A stretch of DNA of 61,545 nt from JAIMBK01 sp040755215 (GTDB lineage: Bacteria; Bacillota; Desulfotomaculia; Desulfotomaculales; Nap2-2B): positions 1 to 61,545 of the forward strand of contig JBFMBG010000007.1 of NCBI GenBank assembly GCA_040755215.1, in the 5' to 3' direction. The position numbers and the translations under genes are program-made. This document shows positions 48,862-58,211 of the stretch, in pieces; positions within the stretch are counted from its first letter, which is position 1, and every line of letters starts with the position of its first letter. A model generated the notes under the pieces. It made no database searches and was not told the DNA's origin. It was given only the letters and a program-made list of their open reading frames with translations.

Positions 48862-50199
48862 TCAGGAGTCTCGATCAAGCACTTCTAACGTCAAGTTTGC
48901 CGACTGCCGGGCCAAATCCTGCAGCGGTTTTATTTTTTCCTCCAGGCTTCGCCGGAAACCCTCCGGATCACGCAAAACTTCGTCCACCGCCCCGTTTAAT
49001 TTTAAAAAATCCAGGTCACTTACCCGCGCCGCCGGCTTAAGCTGCAATTGATCCAAAAACCGGTCGATCTTCGGATCGTAAGAGATGCCCACCAGCGGAA
49101 CATTTAAAATGGCGGCGAAAATCAGCGCATGCAGACGCATCCCGATCAATAGATCCAGGCATTTCATCACACTGACCATTTCCTCGACGGTGCAATTCTT
49201 TTCCAGCACCGGCGCCGGTTTTTGCATCAGGGCGGCAACCTCCCGGCAAACAGCTACGTCGGCAGGGTAATGAAAAGGCAAAAAGACGACCTGCCAGCCC
49301 TGATCGGTTAGCCTGTCCGCCGTTTTGGCCACGGCCTGCCGCCCCTTTTTCGCAAAACCCGGCCAGTTGCGGACGGAGATGCCGGCTATATGGGAAGTGG
49401 GAGGTGAGAGGTTGGAGGTGGGAAGATGTACGGCAGAATCCGGCTTTTGAATTCCGGCTCGCGATTGCTGATTGCGGGTCTCCGGCCCGGCCTGCTTTTG
49501 AACATTTCCAGAGATTCCAGCTGCAGGGATTTCCCCTTTCGGCCCTTTGTCTGTTCCCCCGCCGGTTTTCCGGATACCGAAGCGGGCCAGAATTTCCCGC
49601 CCCGCCTGCGCGTCGATTTCCGCACAGGAGAGCCCCAGGGCGGCGTCAACGGTTACGTGTACCGGGGGCCCGGCGATCCCCATCCCGGCCAGGTCTTTTG
49701 CCGACTGTTCGTCACGCACGATAATCATCCTGGCCCGGCTGGCAATTTTGCGCACCAGGAACTGCCCGGACAGGGTGCGCACCGGTCCGATCCCCTGGGC
49801 ATAAAACACCACTGGTTTTTTTAATTTTAACGCCAGCCACACTACTCCCAGGTAATAAAGCAGGCTCTTGATCCCCGTCACGTCTTGCAAAAGGCTGCCG
49901 CCGCCGCTGACCAGCAGGTCGGCGTCCCGCAAAACCCGGTAAATCTCTTTGAGCTGCCAGCGGTTGACCGCCTCCACCCCGTAAAGCCTTTTCGTTTGCG
50001 CCGCGTCGTTGGACAACACAATTACCTGCAAAGCCCCGCGGCAACCTTCGGGGTGCTGTTTTTGCCTTTGCGCCCACTGTTTTTGCAAAGCGTCCAGCAT
50101 GGCCCGCAGCACCGCTTCGTCGCCCAGGTTGCCAAATCCGTAATACCCTGATACGACCACGCGGGGCGGCCTTGCCCGGACCAGACCTTCACCCTTCAT
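48862..50199 (-). CDS. csaB: Polysaccharide pyruvyl transferase CsaB
   Basis: A 445-residue GT-B-like enzyme that puts a ketal pyruvate on secondary wall polymer so that SLH proteins can bind. Family signs: VVVSGYYGFGNLGDEAVLRAML, LLVSGGGSLLQDVTG, PVVFYAQGIGPV, ISVRNWPGF, IGMRLHALIFAAI. An insertion of about 60 residues (about 215-280; Gly, Pro, Ser, Gln and Asn-rich) separates the halves; its DNA includes GTGGGAGGTGAGAGG-type words that look like spacer repeats. The ATG at 50199 replaces an upstream in-frame codon lying inside the previous gene. Confidence 0.92.
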   Translation of the reverse strand: MKGEGLVRARPPRVVVSGYYGFGNLGDEAVLRAMLDALQKQWAQRQKQHPEGCRGALQVIVLSNDAAQTKRLYGVEAVNRWQLKEIYRVLRDADLLVSGGGSLLQDVTGIKSLLYYLGVVWLALKLKKPVVFYAQGIGPVRTLSGQFLVRKIASRARMIIVRDEQSAKDLAGMGIAGPPVHVTVDAALGLSCAEIDAQAGREILARFGIRKTGGGTDKGPKGEIPAAGISGNVQKQAGPETRNQQSRAGIQKPDSAVHLPTSNLSPPTSHIAGISVRNWPGFAKKGRQAVAKTADRLTDQGWQVVFLPFHYPADVAVCREVAALMQKPAPVLEKNCTVEEMVSVMKCLDLLIGMRLHALIFAAILNVPLVGISYDPKIDRFLDQLQLKPAARVSDLDFLKLNGAVDEVLRDPEGFRRSLEEKIKPLQDLARQSANLTLEVLDRDS

Positions 50200-50210
50200 T
50201 TTTACGTGCC

Positions 50211-52235
50211 CTATCTCCAACAAAATTTTTTTCCGTACCGGGAAATCACCAAATTCCAAAGGAAAATAAAAATTAAGCCCACGCAAACGCCCAGCCACAA
50301 GCCGTGGATTGTCCGCAGGCCGGATACGGCCAGCGGCGTATGGATGTGGACAAAAGTATTGACAACAGATATCTGCCCGATGGCGCCCAGCAAAAGGAGA
50401 GGCAAAAAGCGGTTATCCCGGTACCCGGTATAATACAACAATAACAAAAAGGGGTGGCCGATTAAAAACTCCTTTGTCCGCGGCCGCACCACCAGAAGGT
50501 GCTCGAGGATTGCCCTTACTTTTAATTCCAGGGAGGATGGCGGGATGATTTCCTGGGTACCGGTGCGGAGCAAATATACGGCCAGCACCATCAACAACAG
50601 AACCGCCGCCACAACCCACTTGAAAAGCACCGGCTGATTGAACAGGCGCGCAATATGTTCCCGGACATCCTTAATTTCTGCCTGACCAAAACCTCTCCAG
50701 GCAAAAATCACCGCCAAACATAGCAAAGGAAAAACGTAGGCCGCTTTCACGCCGGCAAACTGGTCTAATTTTAACATATACCGGGTGTCGGCCAGAAGGC
50801 CGACAATCAACAGCGCTCCCCCTAAAGAAAAGAAAGTCGTCCGCAAAAACAGCAGGACGCTGCGGGGAATCGTCGCCGGGGAGGATGGCAAGTTGGCCTG
50901 GACGGAAAAAACGGGAAAGATAACCGCCGCGGCGAAAGCCATCAACCTGGTACCTGCCTCCGGAGCTCCCACAAGCACCCCGGCCCACCCAACTGCCGCA
51001 ACCAGGCCAATTAACGGGCGCAAGCGAAACACTCCCGCCTGCCGGAGCACCCCCATCCCGCCGGCAATCACCCCCAGGCCCATTAAAAACAACAACCACC
51101 TGGGCTGGACCAGCGGGGGCAGGGGTTGGCCAGGTCCTGCGGCAAGGCCCTTTTGCTGCAGTTCTTGCTTTAAGGTGCTGACAAATTCAAGATTTTGCGC
51201 CAGAAAATCACCCGCACCCGGCCCCACCAGCGGGTAAACCAGCAGAACCCGCACGTTGCGCTCGGTCGCGGCCAGCAAAAAACGGGACCGCAAAGCGGCA
51301 AAAGAAGATATTTTGAGTTCTTCGGGGTCCGCCGAGTGCAGGCGGAGCACCTGCCCGTCCAGCAGGGCGCCCAGTGCGGCCAGCCCTTTTTGCGGGTGAA
51401 ATTCGATCTGCACGACGGGCACGCCCAGGTTTTTCACGTTTTTTGCCAGCACGGGCAAATGTTCCGGGTATCCGGGCACGGAATTGCCGTAAAAAGCTAT
51501 TGCCGATAAATTTGGGATATCCTGCAAAGGCTGAAAAAATTTCGCCAGGCCCGCTTCTGTTGCTCCCGGCCAGTTCCGGACCTGGACGATGGCGTTCAGC
51601 CCGGCCAGCGCGCTCTCCGCCAGCGGCCCGGCGGGAAAACCCAGGCCCAAACCGGCCAGCGCGTCCAGGCCCGCGCTAACGCAGACAACAAAGGCATTTG
51701 CTCCCCCGCCGGAGGCGTTACGGGGATTACCGGCATTATTTCCCTGCGCCGGCGGGGCGTACACGCGTACGGCGGCGTCTGGCGCCTTAATTTTCAACTG
51801 CCCGGCCAGTCTGCGCGCGGAGCTTTCTTCGGTAGTCAAAAAACAGGTGTCTGCCGCGCTGATTTTCCCCTGGTCAACAAGGCCGCCCAACCAGACTGAA
51901 AAATCGCCGCCCGCCCGGCTTAAAAAATACAGCTCCCGGCCGGTCAGAACAATAAACTCGCCGCTCTTTTTTCCCTCTTCCACCGTGGATTCTTGAAAAA
52001 ATACGGCGGTTAACCCCCGCTCGCGAAAAAGTTTCATCACCTCAACAGGCTGCTTCCCGGCCAGCCCGGCAAGACGCTGCAATTCGGCGTAGGGCATCGC
52101 CAGTTCCACCCGGCGGTTGCCTGCCTCCAGATTATAACGCTGCCCGGCCGCGTACCCGGCGGCAACTATTCCCGCTGCCAACAATAACGCCAGCATCATT
52201 GGATACCAGCGTTCTTTTTTAAACAATTCGCTCAC
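50211..52235 (-). CDS. DUF5693-family membrane protein
   Basis: A 674-residue protein with one N-terminal membrane helix (about 14-31), an extracytoplasmic domain of about 330 residues and about nine C-terminal helices beginning near residue 375. The family is regularly encoded beside csaB in Clostridia, as here, where csaB follows. It may help export, flip or modify the pyruvylated polymer. That role is inferred from association only. Confidence 0.78.
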   Translation of the reverse strand: MSELFKKERWYPMMLALLLAAGIVAAGYAAGQRYNLEAGNRRVELAMPYAELQRLAGLAGKQPVEVMKLFRERGLTAVFFQESTVEEGKKSGEFIVLTGRELYFLSRAGGDFSVWLGGLVDQGKISAADTCFLTTEESSARRLAGQLKIKAPDAAVRVYAPPAQGNNAGNPRNASGGGANAFVVCVSAGLDALAGLGLGFPAGPLAESALAGLNAIVQVRNWPGATEAGLAKFFQPLQDIPNLSAIAFYGNSVPGYPEHLPVLAKNVKNLGVPVVQIEFHPQKGLAALGALLDGQVLRLHSADPEELKISSFAALRSRFLLAATERNVRVLLVYPLVGPGAGDFLAQNLEFVSTLKQELQQKGLAAGPGQPLPPLVQPRWLLFLMGLGVIAGGMGVLRQAGVFRLRPLIGLVAAVGWAGVLVGAPEAGTRLMAFAAAVIFPVFSVQANLPSSPATIPRSVLLFLRTTFFSLGGALLIVGLLADTRYMLKLDQFAGVKAAYVFPLLCLAVIFAWRGFGQAEIKDVREHIARLFNQPVLFKWVVAAVLLLMVLAVYLLRTGTQEIIPPSSLELKVRAILEHLLVVRPRTKEFLIGHPFLLLLYYTGYRDNRFLPLLLLGAIGQISVVNTFVHIHTPLAVSGLRTIHGLWLGVCVGLIFIFLWNLVISRYGKKFCWR

Positions 52236-52239
52236 CCTG

Positions 52240-53580
52240 TTATTTAATTATGATCTTTACATAGTCCGTTTTGCCGGCCTGTTCATCCCCACCGGCACTT
52301 CCCGGTTCAACGGATCCCTGAACAGTACCGCTCCCTGGTTTCGGTGCGCTCTTGTTCGGGGCGGGAATTGACCCCAAATTACCGCCTTCCTTTTGCCCAA
52401 CACCGGCCCCGGTATTGGCGGCGCTCCCGGAACCCTCTTTGCCGTTGCCGGCAGAACCGCCCGCCTTTTGACTGCCGGAAGCTCCGCCGGGAGCAGAACC
52501 GGTTCCGGCACCGGAGCTGGTTCCGGCACCGGGGGAAGAAGCTCCGGGCTTCCCGTTGGCAGTAACGTCCCCTCTCACCGCCGCTGTTTTCTGATCTTCC
52601 GGCGATTCCATGGCCAGCGTTTTTGAAACCGCGTCCATGTTTACCGTTGGGCCTGCCACCACCTTCGTTACCTGCCCTTCCTTAAACAGGCTTAAGGCTA
52701 CCTGCCTGGCCTGCTGCGGATCCACCGCCCAGTAACTTAAGCCCCCCTGCTCCAAAAAATGGCCGGGCAACGTCTGGGTAACAATCTCCATCTGGTCGAA
52801 TTTTTTCGCCGCTCGGGCGAGGGTGATCATTTGCTTTAACCCGAGGTTGGTACGAAGGGATTTATTTATTTGCGGAATCAACTGGGGCAGCTTCAAAAGG
52901 GTATCTGCCTGCATCACCTCCGTGGCCAGCGCCTTGAGAAACTTTAGCTGGCGCTCGGTCCTGGTGATGTCCCCCAGGTCGTCGTTCCGGTAACGAACAT
53001 ACTGCAGGGCCTTGCGGCCGTCCAGCCGCTGCTCGCCCGGCTTTAAATCAATGGCGTAGGCGGGGCCGTCCACGGGATCGTAATAGTACATGCGTTTTTC
53101 CACATTAATGGTCACCCCGCCCAGGGTATCCACAATATCCTTAAAGCCCTCCCAGTTGGTCAGGGCATAATATTTCACCGGAAAGCCAATCAGCCCGGAA
53201 ACCACCTGGGCGGTTAGTTCCGGCCCGCCGTAAACGTTGGCTGCGTTTATTTTATCCCAGCCGTGCCGGGGAATATTAACCCTGGTGTCACGCGGGATGG
53301 ACAACAGGGACAGGCGGTTGTCGGCCGGCTCGACGTGCGCCACGATAATCGTATCCGTCCTGGCCACCGTCTCGCCGGGCCGCGCGTCTACTCCCAGCAA
53401 CAGCACCGTCAGCGAATTTACCGGTTCGCCGGCTCCACCGAGCTGATCATCGTCAGGGGCACCCGGTTGACCGGCCAACTTCAGCCACAATTCGCCGGCC
53501 ACCAGCGAAAGACCGGCAAAAAGCAATAAACAGCCCGCACAGAAGAGAATAAAAGGAAGATTTCGCTTTAACCTCGGCAA
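52240..53580 (-). CDS. LytR-CpsA-Psr (LCP) family glycopolymer transferase
   Basis: A 446-residue membrane-anchored LCP protein that transfers lipid-linked polymers to peptidoglycan. A signal anchor (about 8-28) precedes the LCP domain (about 70-290), with the conserved DTIIVAHVEPADNRLSLLSIPRDTRVNIP split here into visible Asp and Arg positions and YVRYRNDDLGDITRTERQ. The C-terminal 110 residues are Gly/Ser/Ala/Pro-rich and unstructured, ending KTDYVKIIIK. It sits four bases ahead of the DUF5693 gene, in an operon with CsaB. Confidence 0.92.
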   Translation of the reverse strand: MPRLKRNLPFILFCAGCLLLFAGLSLVAGELWLKLAGQPGAPDDDQLGGAGEPVNSLTVLLLGVDARPGETVARTDTIIVAHVEPADNRLSLLSIPRDTRVNIPRHGWDKINAANVYGGPELTAQVVSGLIGFPVKYYALTNWEGFKDIVDTLGGVTINVEKRMYYYDPVDGPAYAIDLKPGEQRLDGRKALQYVRYRNDDLGDITRTERQLKFLKALATEVMQADTLLKLPQLIPQINKSLRTNLGLKQMITLARAAKKFDQMEIVTQTLPGHFLEQGGLSYWAVDPQQARQVALSLFKEGQVTKVVAGPTVNMDAVSKTLAMESPEDQKTAAVRGDVTANGKPGASSPGAGTSSGAGTGSAPGGASGSQKAGGSAGNGKEGSGSAANTGAGVGQKEGGNLGSIPAPNKSAPKPGSGTVQGSVEPGSAGGDEQAGKTDYVKIIIK

Positions 53581-53609
53581 TTAAAACACCTCTTCCGGAG
53601 ATCCTTCCT

Positions 53610-54053
53610 TTACTTCGCCCCGGCCCCGCGGTACATGATAATGACCGGGGATTGGGCGCGGATGCCCCGGCCGTCCGAACGCGGAATAATTAAAAGGTGG
53701 TTGCGGGCGACCGGTTGACCGTCGGTAATGTTAGCACCGGCAGTGACATCGGGAATGCCGCTTCCCGTTGGATCGACGGCGACTGCATTGCCCGTCCTGA
53801 CAATAATTTCCGTACCCGCTCCCGCCGTAAACTCCTGACCGGCGGTTAAGTTTTTAACCAGCCACTGAAACTCCGCGGGCCCGTTTGTTCCCAATACTTC
53901 TTTTACGTATTTCTCCACAAAGCTTTTCGTCACCAGGGGATCCAGGCGGGAACCCGGCTCACCTTCGTCAGCCGCTGCAGCCAGCCCTGCGTAACCCGCC
54001 GCCGCTGCCGCTAAAACCAGCAAAAGGGCCAGCAACGCTTTCCGTCCCTGCAT
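53610..54053 (-). CDS. Exported protein of unknown function
   Basis: A 147-residue secreted protein. GGAGGT lies seven bases before the ATG at 54053. A signal peptide (about 1-28, AAAAAGYAGLAAAA) is followed by a beta-rich domain: GAEFQWLVKNLTAGQEFTAG-like stretch, GTEIIVRTGNAVAVDPTGSG and DGQPVARNHLLIIPRSDGRG. No family recognised. Its place between LCP and WecG genes suggests a wall or polymer role. Confidence 0.72.
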   Translation of the reverse strand: MQGRKALLALLLVLAAAAAGYAGLAAAADEGEPGSRLDPLVTKSFVEKYVKEVLGTNGPAEFQWLVKNLTAGQEFTAGAGTEIIVRTGNAVAVDPTGSGIPDVTAGANITDGQPVARNHLLIIPRSDGRGIRAQSPVIIMYRGAGAK

Positions 54054-54171
54054 CGGACAAACCTCCAAAAGCTTCCGTAAAAAAGCTTTATGCTCTAGTT
54101 TTTCGACAACCCGCACCCTTTTCCCTGCAAAACATTTACAATTTCTATAAATAACGGGATTGAAAATAAAG

Positions 54172-54912
54172 TTACTTGCGATCCCTTAGCCCCGCCAACA
54201 AAGCCCGCCAGGCAAACCTGGGCAGCACCAGCATGCGCCGCCAGCGCCGGGGTTCGCGCAAAAGGCGGCCCAGCCACTCCAGGTGGAGCCGCTGCATCCA
54301 CGCGGGCGCCCGTTTTACGCGGCCGGCCAGGACGTCGAAGCTCCCCCCCACCCCCAGCGCCACCGGCACTTCCCACTCCGGCAAGTGGCGGGCGATGAAT
54401 TCCTCCTGCTTCGGCGCCCCCATCCCGACAAACAAAAGGTGCGGCCGTGCCCGCCTGATCATTTCGAGAACTTCCGTTTCCTGTAAATTTCCACGTTCCT
54501 GAAAATATCCGTGGCACGTTCCGGCCACGATCAGCTGCGGGTGCTGCTGCTTTAAGCGGGTGGCGGCTTCTTCGGCCACCCCCGGCGCCCCGCCCAGCAA
54601 AAAAATCCGCCACCCTTCCCGGGCCGCCCTGGCGACCAGCCGCAGCATTAAATCGATCCCCGTCACCCGCTCCGGCACGGGCTTCCCGGCAACCCGGGCC
54701 GCCCAGACGACTCCCGCTCCGTCGGCCGTCACCAGCGCGGCGCCGTTAATTAAAGCCAACAGCCCAGGCTCCCGCTGCGCCCGGTACAAAATCTCCGGAT
54801 TCAAGGTAATTACCTGCCGGGGAGAGCCGGCCCGGACGAAACCCGCAATGCGCTCTTCCACTTCCGCCATCCGCAGGGCATCGATCCGGGCCCCTAAAAT
54901 TTCGACCTGCAC
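54172..54912 (-). CDS. WecG/TagA/CpsF-family glycosyltransferase
   Basis: A 246-residue GT26 enzyme: TLNPEILYRAQREPGLLALI, AALVTADGAGVVWAARVAG, ERVTGIDLMLRL, FLLGGAPGVAEEAATRL, LLFVGMGAPKQEEFIARH and GVGGSFDVLAGRVKRAP. It adds N-acetylmannosamine or a related sugar to a lipid-linked acceptor, an early step of secondary polymer synthesis. It heads the run WecG - exported protein - LCP - DUF5693 - CsaB. Confidence 0.93.
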   Translation of the reverse strand: MQVEILGARIDALRMAEVEERIAGFVRAGSPRQVITLNPEILYRAQREPGLLALINGAALVTADGAGVVWAARVAGKPVPERVTGIDLMLRLVARAAREGWRIFLLGGAPGVAEEAATRLKQQHPQLIVAGTCHGYFQERGNLQETEVLEMIRRARPHLLFVGMGAPKQEEFIARHLPEWEVPVALGVGGSFDVLAGRVKRAPAWMQRLHLEWLGRLLREPRRWRRMLVLPRFAWRALLAGLRDRK

Positions 54913-54933
54913 CCTGCTTACTCTCCTTTACTA

Positions 54934-57900
54934 TTATTGACGTGTAATATCGGGTTTTTGTTCCCTCTGGGGAGAGTAAAATTTCCGCCGCGAGCGCCAC
55001 CGCTCCTTCCAGTCGTCCAGAATGCTGTAAATTACCGGCACCAGCACCAGGGTAATCAGGGTGGAAAAGGCCAGTCCGCCGACCACAACTGTGGCCATGG
55101 GCGCCTGCCCCTCGGAACCCGAACCGATGGCCAGCGTCATGGGGAACATGGCCAGAATGGCGGTCAGCGCGGTCATTAAAATGGGGCGCAGCCGGATAGG
55201 CCCGGCCGTCAGCAGCGCCTGCGCCCGGTCGTACCCGCGCTGGCGCAGCTTGTTTACGTAATCAATCAAGACAATGGCGTTCTTGACGACAATGCCCACC
55301 AGCATGATGGCGCCGATGAAGGCGGGCACGGAAAAGGTCCGGCCGGTGGCCAGCAGGCTGATCACGATGCCGATCAACGTAACCGGCACCGAAAACATGA
55401 CAATAAAGGGGAACAGGGCGGATTCAAACTGCGCCATCATCACCAGGTAAACCAGCACCACCGCCAGCACCAGAGCAAGGGCCAGGTCGGTAAAAGTCTC
55501 CGTCATCATTTCCTGCTCCCCGCCGAACTCGATGGCGTAGCCGGAAGGCAGGGAAACAGAGGCCAGCTTGCCCCGGATGTCTTTGATCACGGCGTTCAAG
55601 GGCCGCCCGGCGATTTGGGAGCGGATCGTCACCTGGCGGGACTGGTCTAAACGCTCGATGGTGTGCGGACCATAGGCCAGTTCAAAATCGGCCACCTGGG
55701 CCAGGGGAACCTTGACTCCCAGGGGAGAAGAAATGGTCAACTCCTTCAGTTCGTTTATTCCCGCCTGCCCGCCCTTTTCACCTTTGGCCAGCAATACCCG
55801 GATGTCCACTTCCTCCCCGCCGGAACGGTAGCGGGTCGCCACCGTTCCGTCGATGGCCGTGCGCACCGTGGAGGCGATCTCCAGGGGGCTCAAGCCGTAG
55901 GCGGCGGCCCTGTCCCGGTTTACCGCCACCTGGATTTCCGGCCGCCCCTCCTCCAGGCTGCTGGCCACCTGGCGCGTTCCCGGCACCTGCCGGACCAGTT
56001 CCGCCACCTCGTTCCCCAGCCGCTTTAAAATGTTTAAATCGTCCCCCTTAATCCGCAACTCCACCGGCGCGGACATGCTGCGCTCCTGGAAGCTGGGGTC
56101 CATGGCCGCCACCTGGATTTCGGCACCGGGGATGTTTTTCACCAGTCCGCGGACCTTTTCGGCCACCTCGCGGTCGGAGAGAGCGCGTCGCGATTTATCC
56201 ACAAGCTTCAGGCTCACCTGCGCCTGGTCGGTGGAAACGGAACCCCACATCCCCTGGATGCCGGTAAAGCCCACGCCGGTAAAAATGCTTGCCACCTCGG
56301 GCAGGTCTTTGGTCAGCTCCTCCACCCGGGCGGCGATCTGGTTCGTCTGCGCAAGGCTCGTTCCCTTGGGCATCTCGATGGTGATATTCACGTACCCCTG
56401 GTCCATGGTGGGCATAAACTCAAAGCCCACCAGCGGGAAAGCCGCCGCGCTAAGCACGAAGGCCGCCGCCACGATGCCGAGCACCCAGCGGCGGTGCGTC
56501 AGGGCCCAGCCCAGCAGGCGGCGGTAGCCGTCGTTCAATTTATTAAACCAGTTTTCCGAAAGAAGATAAATCCGGGAAAGCAAGCCTCTCCCCGCCCGGG
56601 TGCGCTCCTCAAAAATAAGGTAGCGCGAGGCCAGGAGGGGAACCACCGTCAGAGCTACAATCAGGGAGGCGAAAATGGAAAAAGACACCGTCAGGGCCAT
56701 GGGTTTAAACAACTGCTCGGCCAGGCCTTTAACGAAGACGATGGGCAGAAACACCGCCATGGTGGTGAGGGTGGAGGCAATGACCGCGCCGCCCACTTCC
56801 TCCGTAGCCGTCTTCGCCGCCTCGAACAATCCGTAACCCTGCTGACGATGCCGGAAGATATTTTCCAAAACGACGATGGCGTCGTCGACGATTAAACCCA
56901 CCCCCAGGGCAAGACCGCCCATGGAGACAAGGTTCAAAGTCATGTTATTAAAATAAAGCAAGGAAAAAGTGGCAATAATGGAAATCGGGATCGAAGTGGC
57001 GATGATCAAGGTGCTGCGCAGGTTTCTTAAAAAGATCCACATCACCAGCACGGCGAGAATGCTGCCCGCCAGAATTTCCCTGACGACGTGGGTAATCGAT
57101 TCCTCAATAAACTGCGCCTGGTCCATCACCACGGTGAATTTTACGTCCGGAAGCTCTTTTTGCAGGTCCTTAAGCGCCTTTTTGACTTCCCGGGCCACCT
57201 TCACCGTGTTTGAACCGCTTTGCTTCTGGATGAAAACGCTGATCCCCGGCTGCCCGTCCAGGCGGCTGAACTGGGTGACCTTTTTCTGACCGTCAATGAC
57301 TTTCGCCACGTCCCCCAGGTGCACGGGGACCCCGCCGGGGGCGCCCACCACGGTGCTGCGGAGCTCATCCAGATTTTTGAACTCCCCGGTCACCCGCACC
57401 AGCCAGTCCTTGCTGCCCTCCAGCACGGCACCGCCGGAAACGTTCATGTTTTCCCCTTGAAGCGCACTGGTCAAGCCATTTAGAGTGAGGCCGTACCCTT
57501 CCAGGCGCACGGGGTCAACCAGCACGCGGATTTCCCGTTCGTACCCGCCCGCCGACCAGACGCTGGCCACGCCTGCGGCCCGCTCCAGGCGCGGCTGGAT
57601 GGTATCTTCGACAACCTGTTTTAAATGGGCGGCGTCCCGGGAAGATAAAGCCAGCTGCATGATCGGCAGCTGGTTGGGGTCCATCTTGAAAACTACGGGC
57701 GATTTCACGCCTTCCGGCAAATACTGCCGGATCAGGTCAATCTTTTCCCGCATCTGGAAGGTGGCGTAATTCATATCGGTGCCCCAGTTGAACATGACAA
57801 TAACCACGGAATTGCCCATACTGCTCATGGACATTACCTGGTCGAGGTTATTGACGGTGGCCAGGACGGCCTCCAGCGGCTCGGTGACCTGCCTTTCCAC

Positions 57901-58074
57901 CTCCTTGGGCCCGGCGCCCGGGTATTCGGTAATCACCGCGCCGACCGGCAGCTCCATTTGCGGGTAGAGATCGATGCTCAGGCGGGTTAACGAAACACCT
58001 CCCAGGATCAGCGTCACGATCACTAAAACGGCAATCAACATGGGCCGGCTGATGGCAACATCGGTAATTTTCAT
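54934..58074 (-). CDS. RND-family efflux pump (AcrB/CusA superfamily)
   Basis: A 1046-residue, 12-helix proton-driven pump with two large extracytoplasmic loops. The tandem Asp pair of the proton relay is visible in GVGLIVDDAIVVLENI, and the second-half counterpart is AIMLVGIVVKNAIVLIDYVNK. Length and layout match hydrophobe/amphiphile exporters (HAE family). It follows the adaptor gene in the same operon. No outer membrane channel gene is in the window, so how it ejects substrate in this organism is unclear. Confidence 0.94.
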   Translation of the reverse strand: MKITDVAISRPMLIAVLVIVTLILGGVSLTRLSIDLYPQMELPVGAVITEYPGAGPKEVERQVTEPLEAVLATVNNLDQVMSMSSMGNSVVIVMFNWGTDMNYATFQMREKIDLIRQYLPEGVKSPVVFKMDPNQLPIMQLALSSRDAAHLKQVVEDTIQPRLERAAGVASVWSAGGYEREIRVLVDPVRLEGYGLTLNGLTSALQGENMNVSGGAVLEGSKDWLVRVTGEFKNLDELRSTVVGAPGGVPVHLGDVAKVIDGQKKVTQFSRLDGQPGISVFIQKQSGSNTVKVAREVKKALKDLQKELPDVKFTVVMDQAQFIEESITHVVREILAGSILAVLVMWIFLRNLRSTLIIATSIPISIIATFSLLYFNNMTLNLVSMGGLALGVGLIVDDAIVVLENIFRHRQQGYGLFEAAKTATEEVGGAVIASTLTTMAVFLPIVFVKGLAEQLFKPMALTVSFSIFASLIVALTVVPLLASRYLIFEERTRAGRGLLSRIYLLSENWFNKLNDGYRRLLGWALTHRRWVLGIVAAAFVLSAAAFPLVGFEFMPTMDQGYVNITIEMPKGTSLAQTNQIAARVEELTKDLPEVASIFTGVGFTGIQGMWGSVSTDQAQVSLKLVDKSRRALSDREVAEKVRGLVKNIPGAEIQVAAMDPSFQERSMSAPVELRIKGDDLNILKRLGNEVAELVRQVPGTRQVASSLEEGRPEIQVAVNRDRAAAYGLSPLEIASTVRTAIDGTVATRYRSGGEEVDIRVLLAKGEKGGQAGINELKELTISSPLGVKVPLAQVADFELAYGPHTIERLDQSRQVTIRSQIAGRPLNAVIKDIRGKLASVSLPSGYAIEFGGEQEMMTETFTDLALALVLAVVLVYLVMMAQFESALFPFIVMFSVPVTLIGIVISLLATGRTFSVPAFIGAIMLVGIVVKNAIVLIDYVNKLRQRGYDRAQALLTAGPIRLRPILMTALTAILAMFPMTLAIGSGSEGQAPMATVVVGGLAFSTLITLVLVPVIYSILDDWKERWRSRRKFYSPQREQKPDITRQ

Positions 58075-58117
58075 TCAAACACCCCGTTAACTTTCTCCCT
58101 TCGCACCTTTATGACCC

Positions 58118-58206
58118 TGTGCCTTTGTGCCTTTTTTAACTTTGCACCCGGGTACTCTGTTCCTCTTTCCCTTTGTGCCTTTGTGCCTTTGTGCCTTTGT
58201 GCCTTA
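58118..58206 (+). repeat. TTTGTGCC tandem repeat, locus 5
   Basis: Between the adaptor and pump genes lie CTGTGCCTTTGTGCC and then four or five clean head-to-tail copies of the 8-bp unit TTTGTGCC (about 58170-58203), the most regular of the five loci. Confidence 0.7.
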
Positions 58207-58211
58207 TCTGC

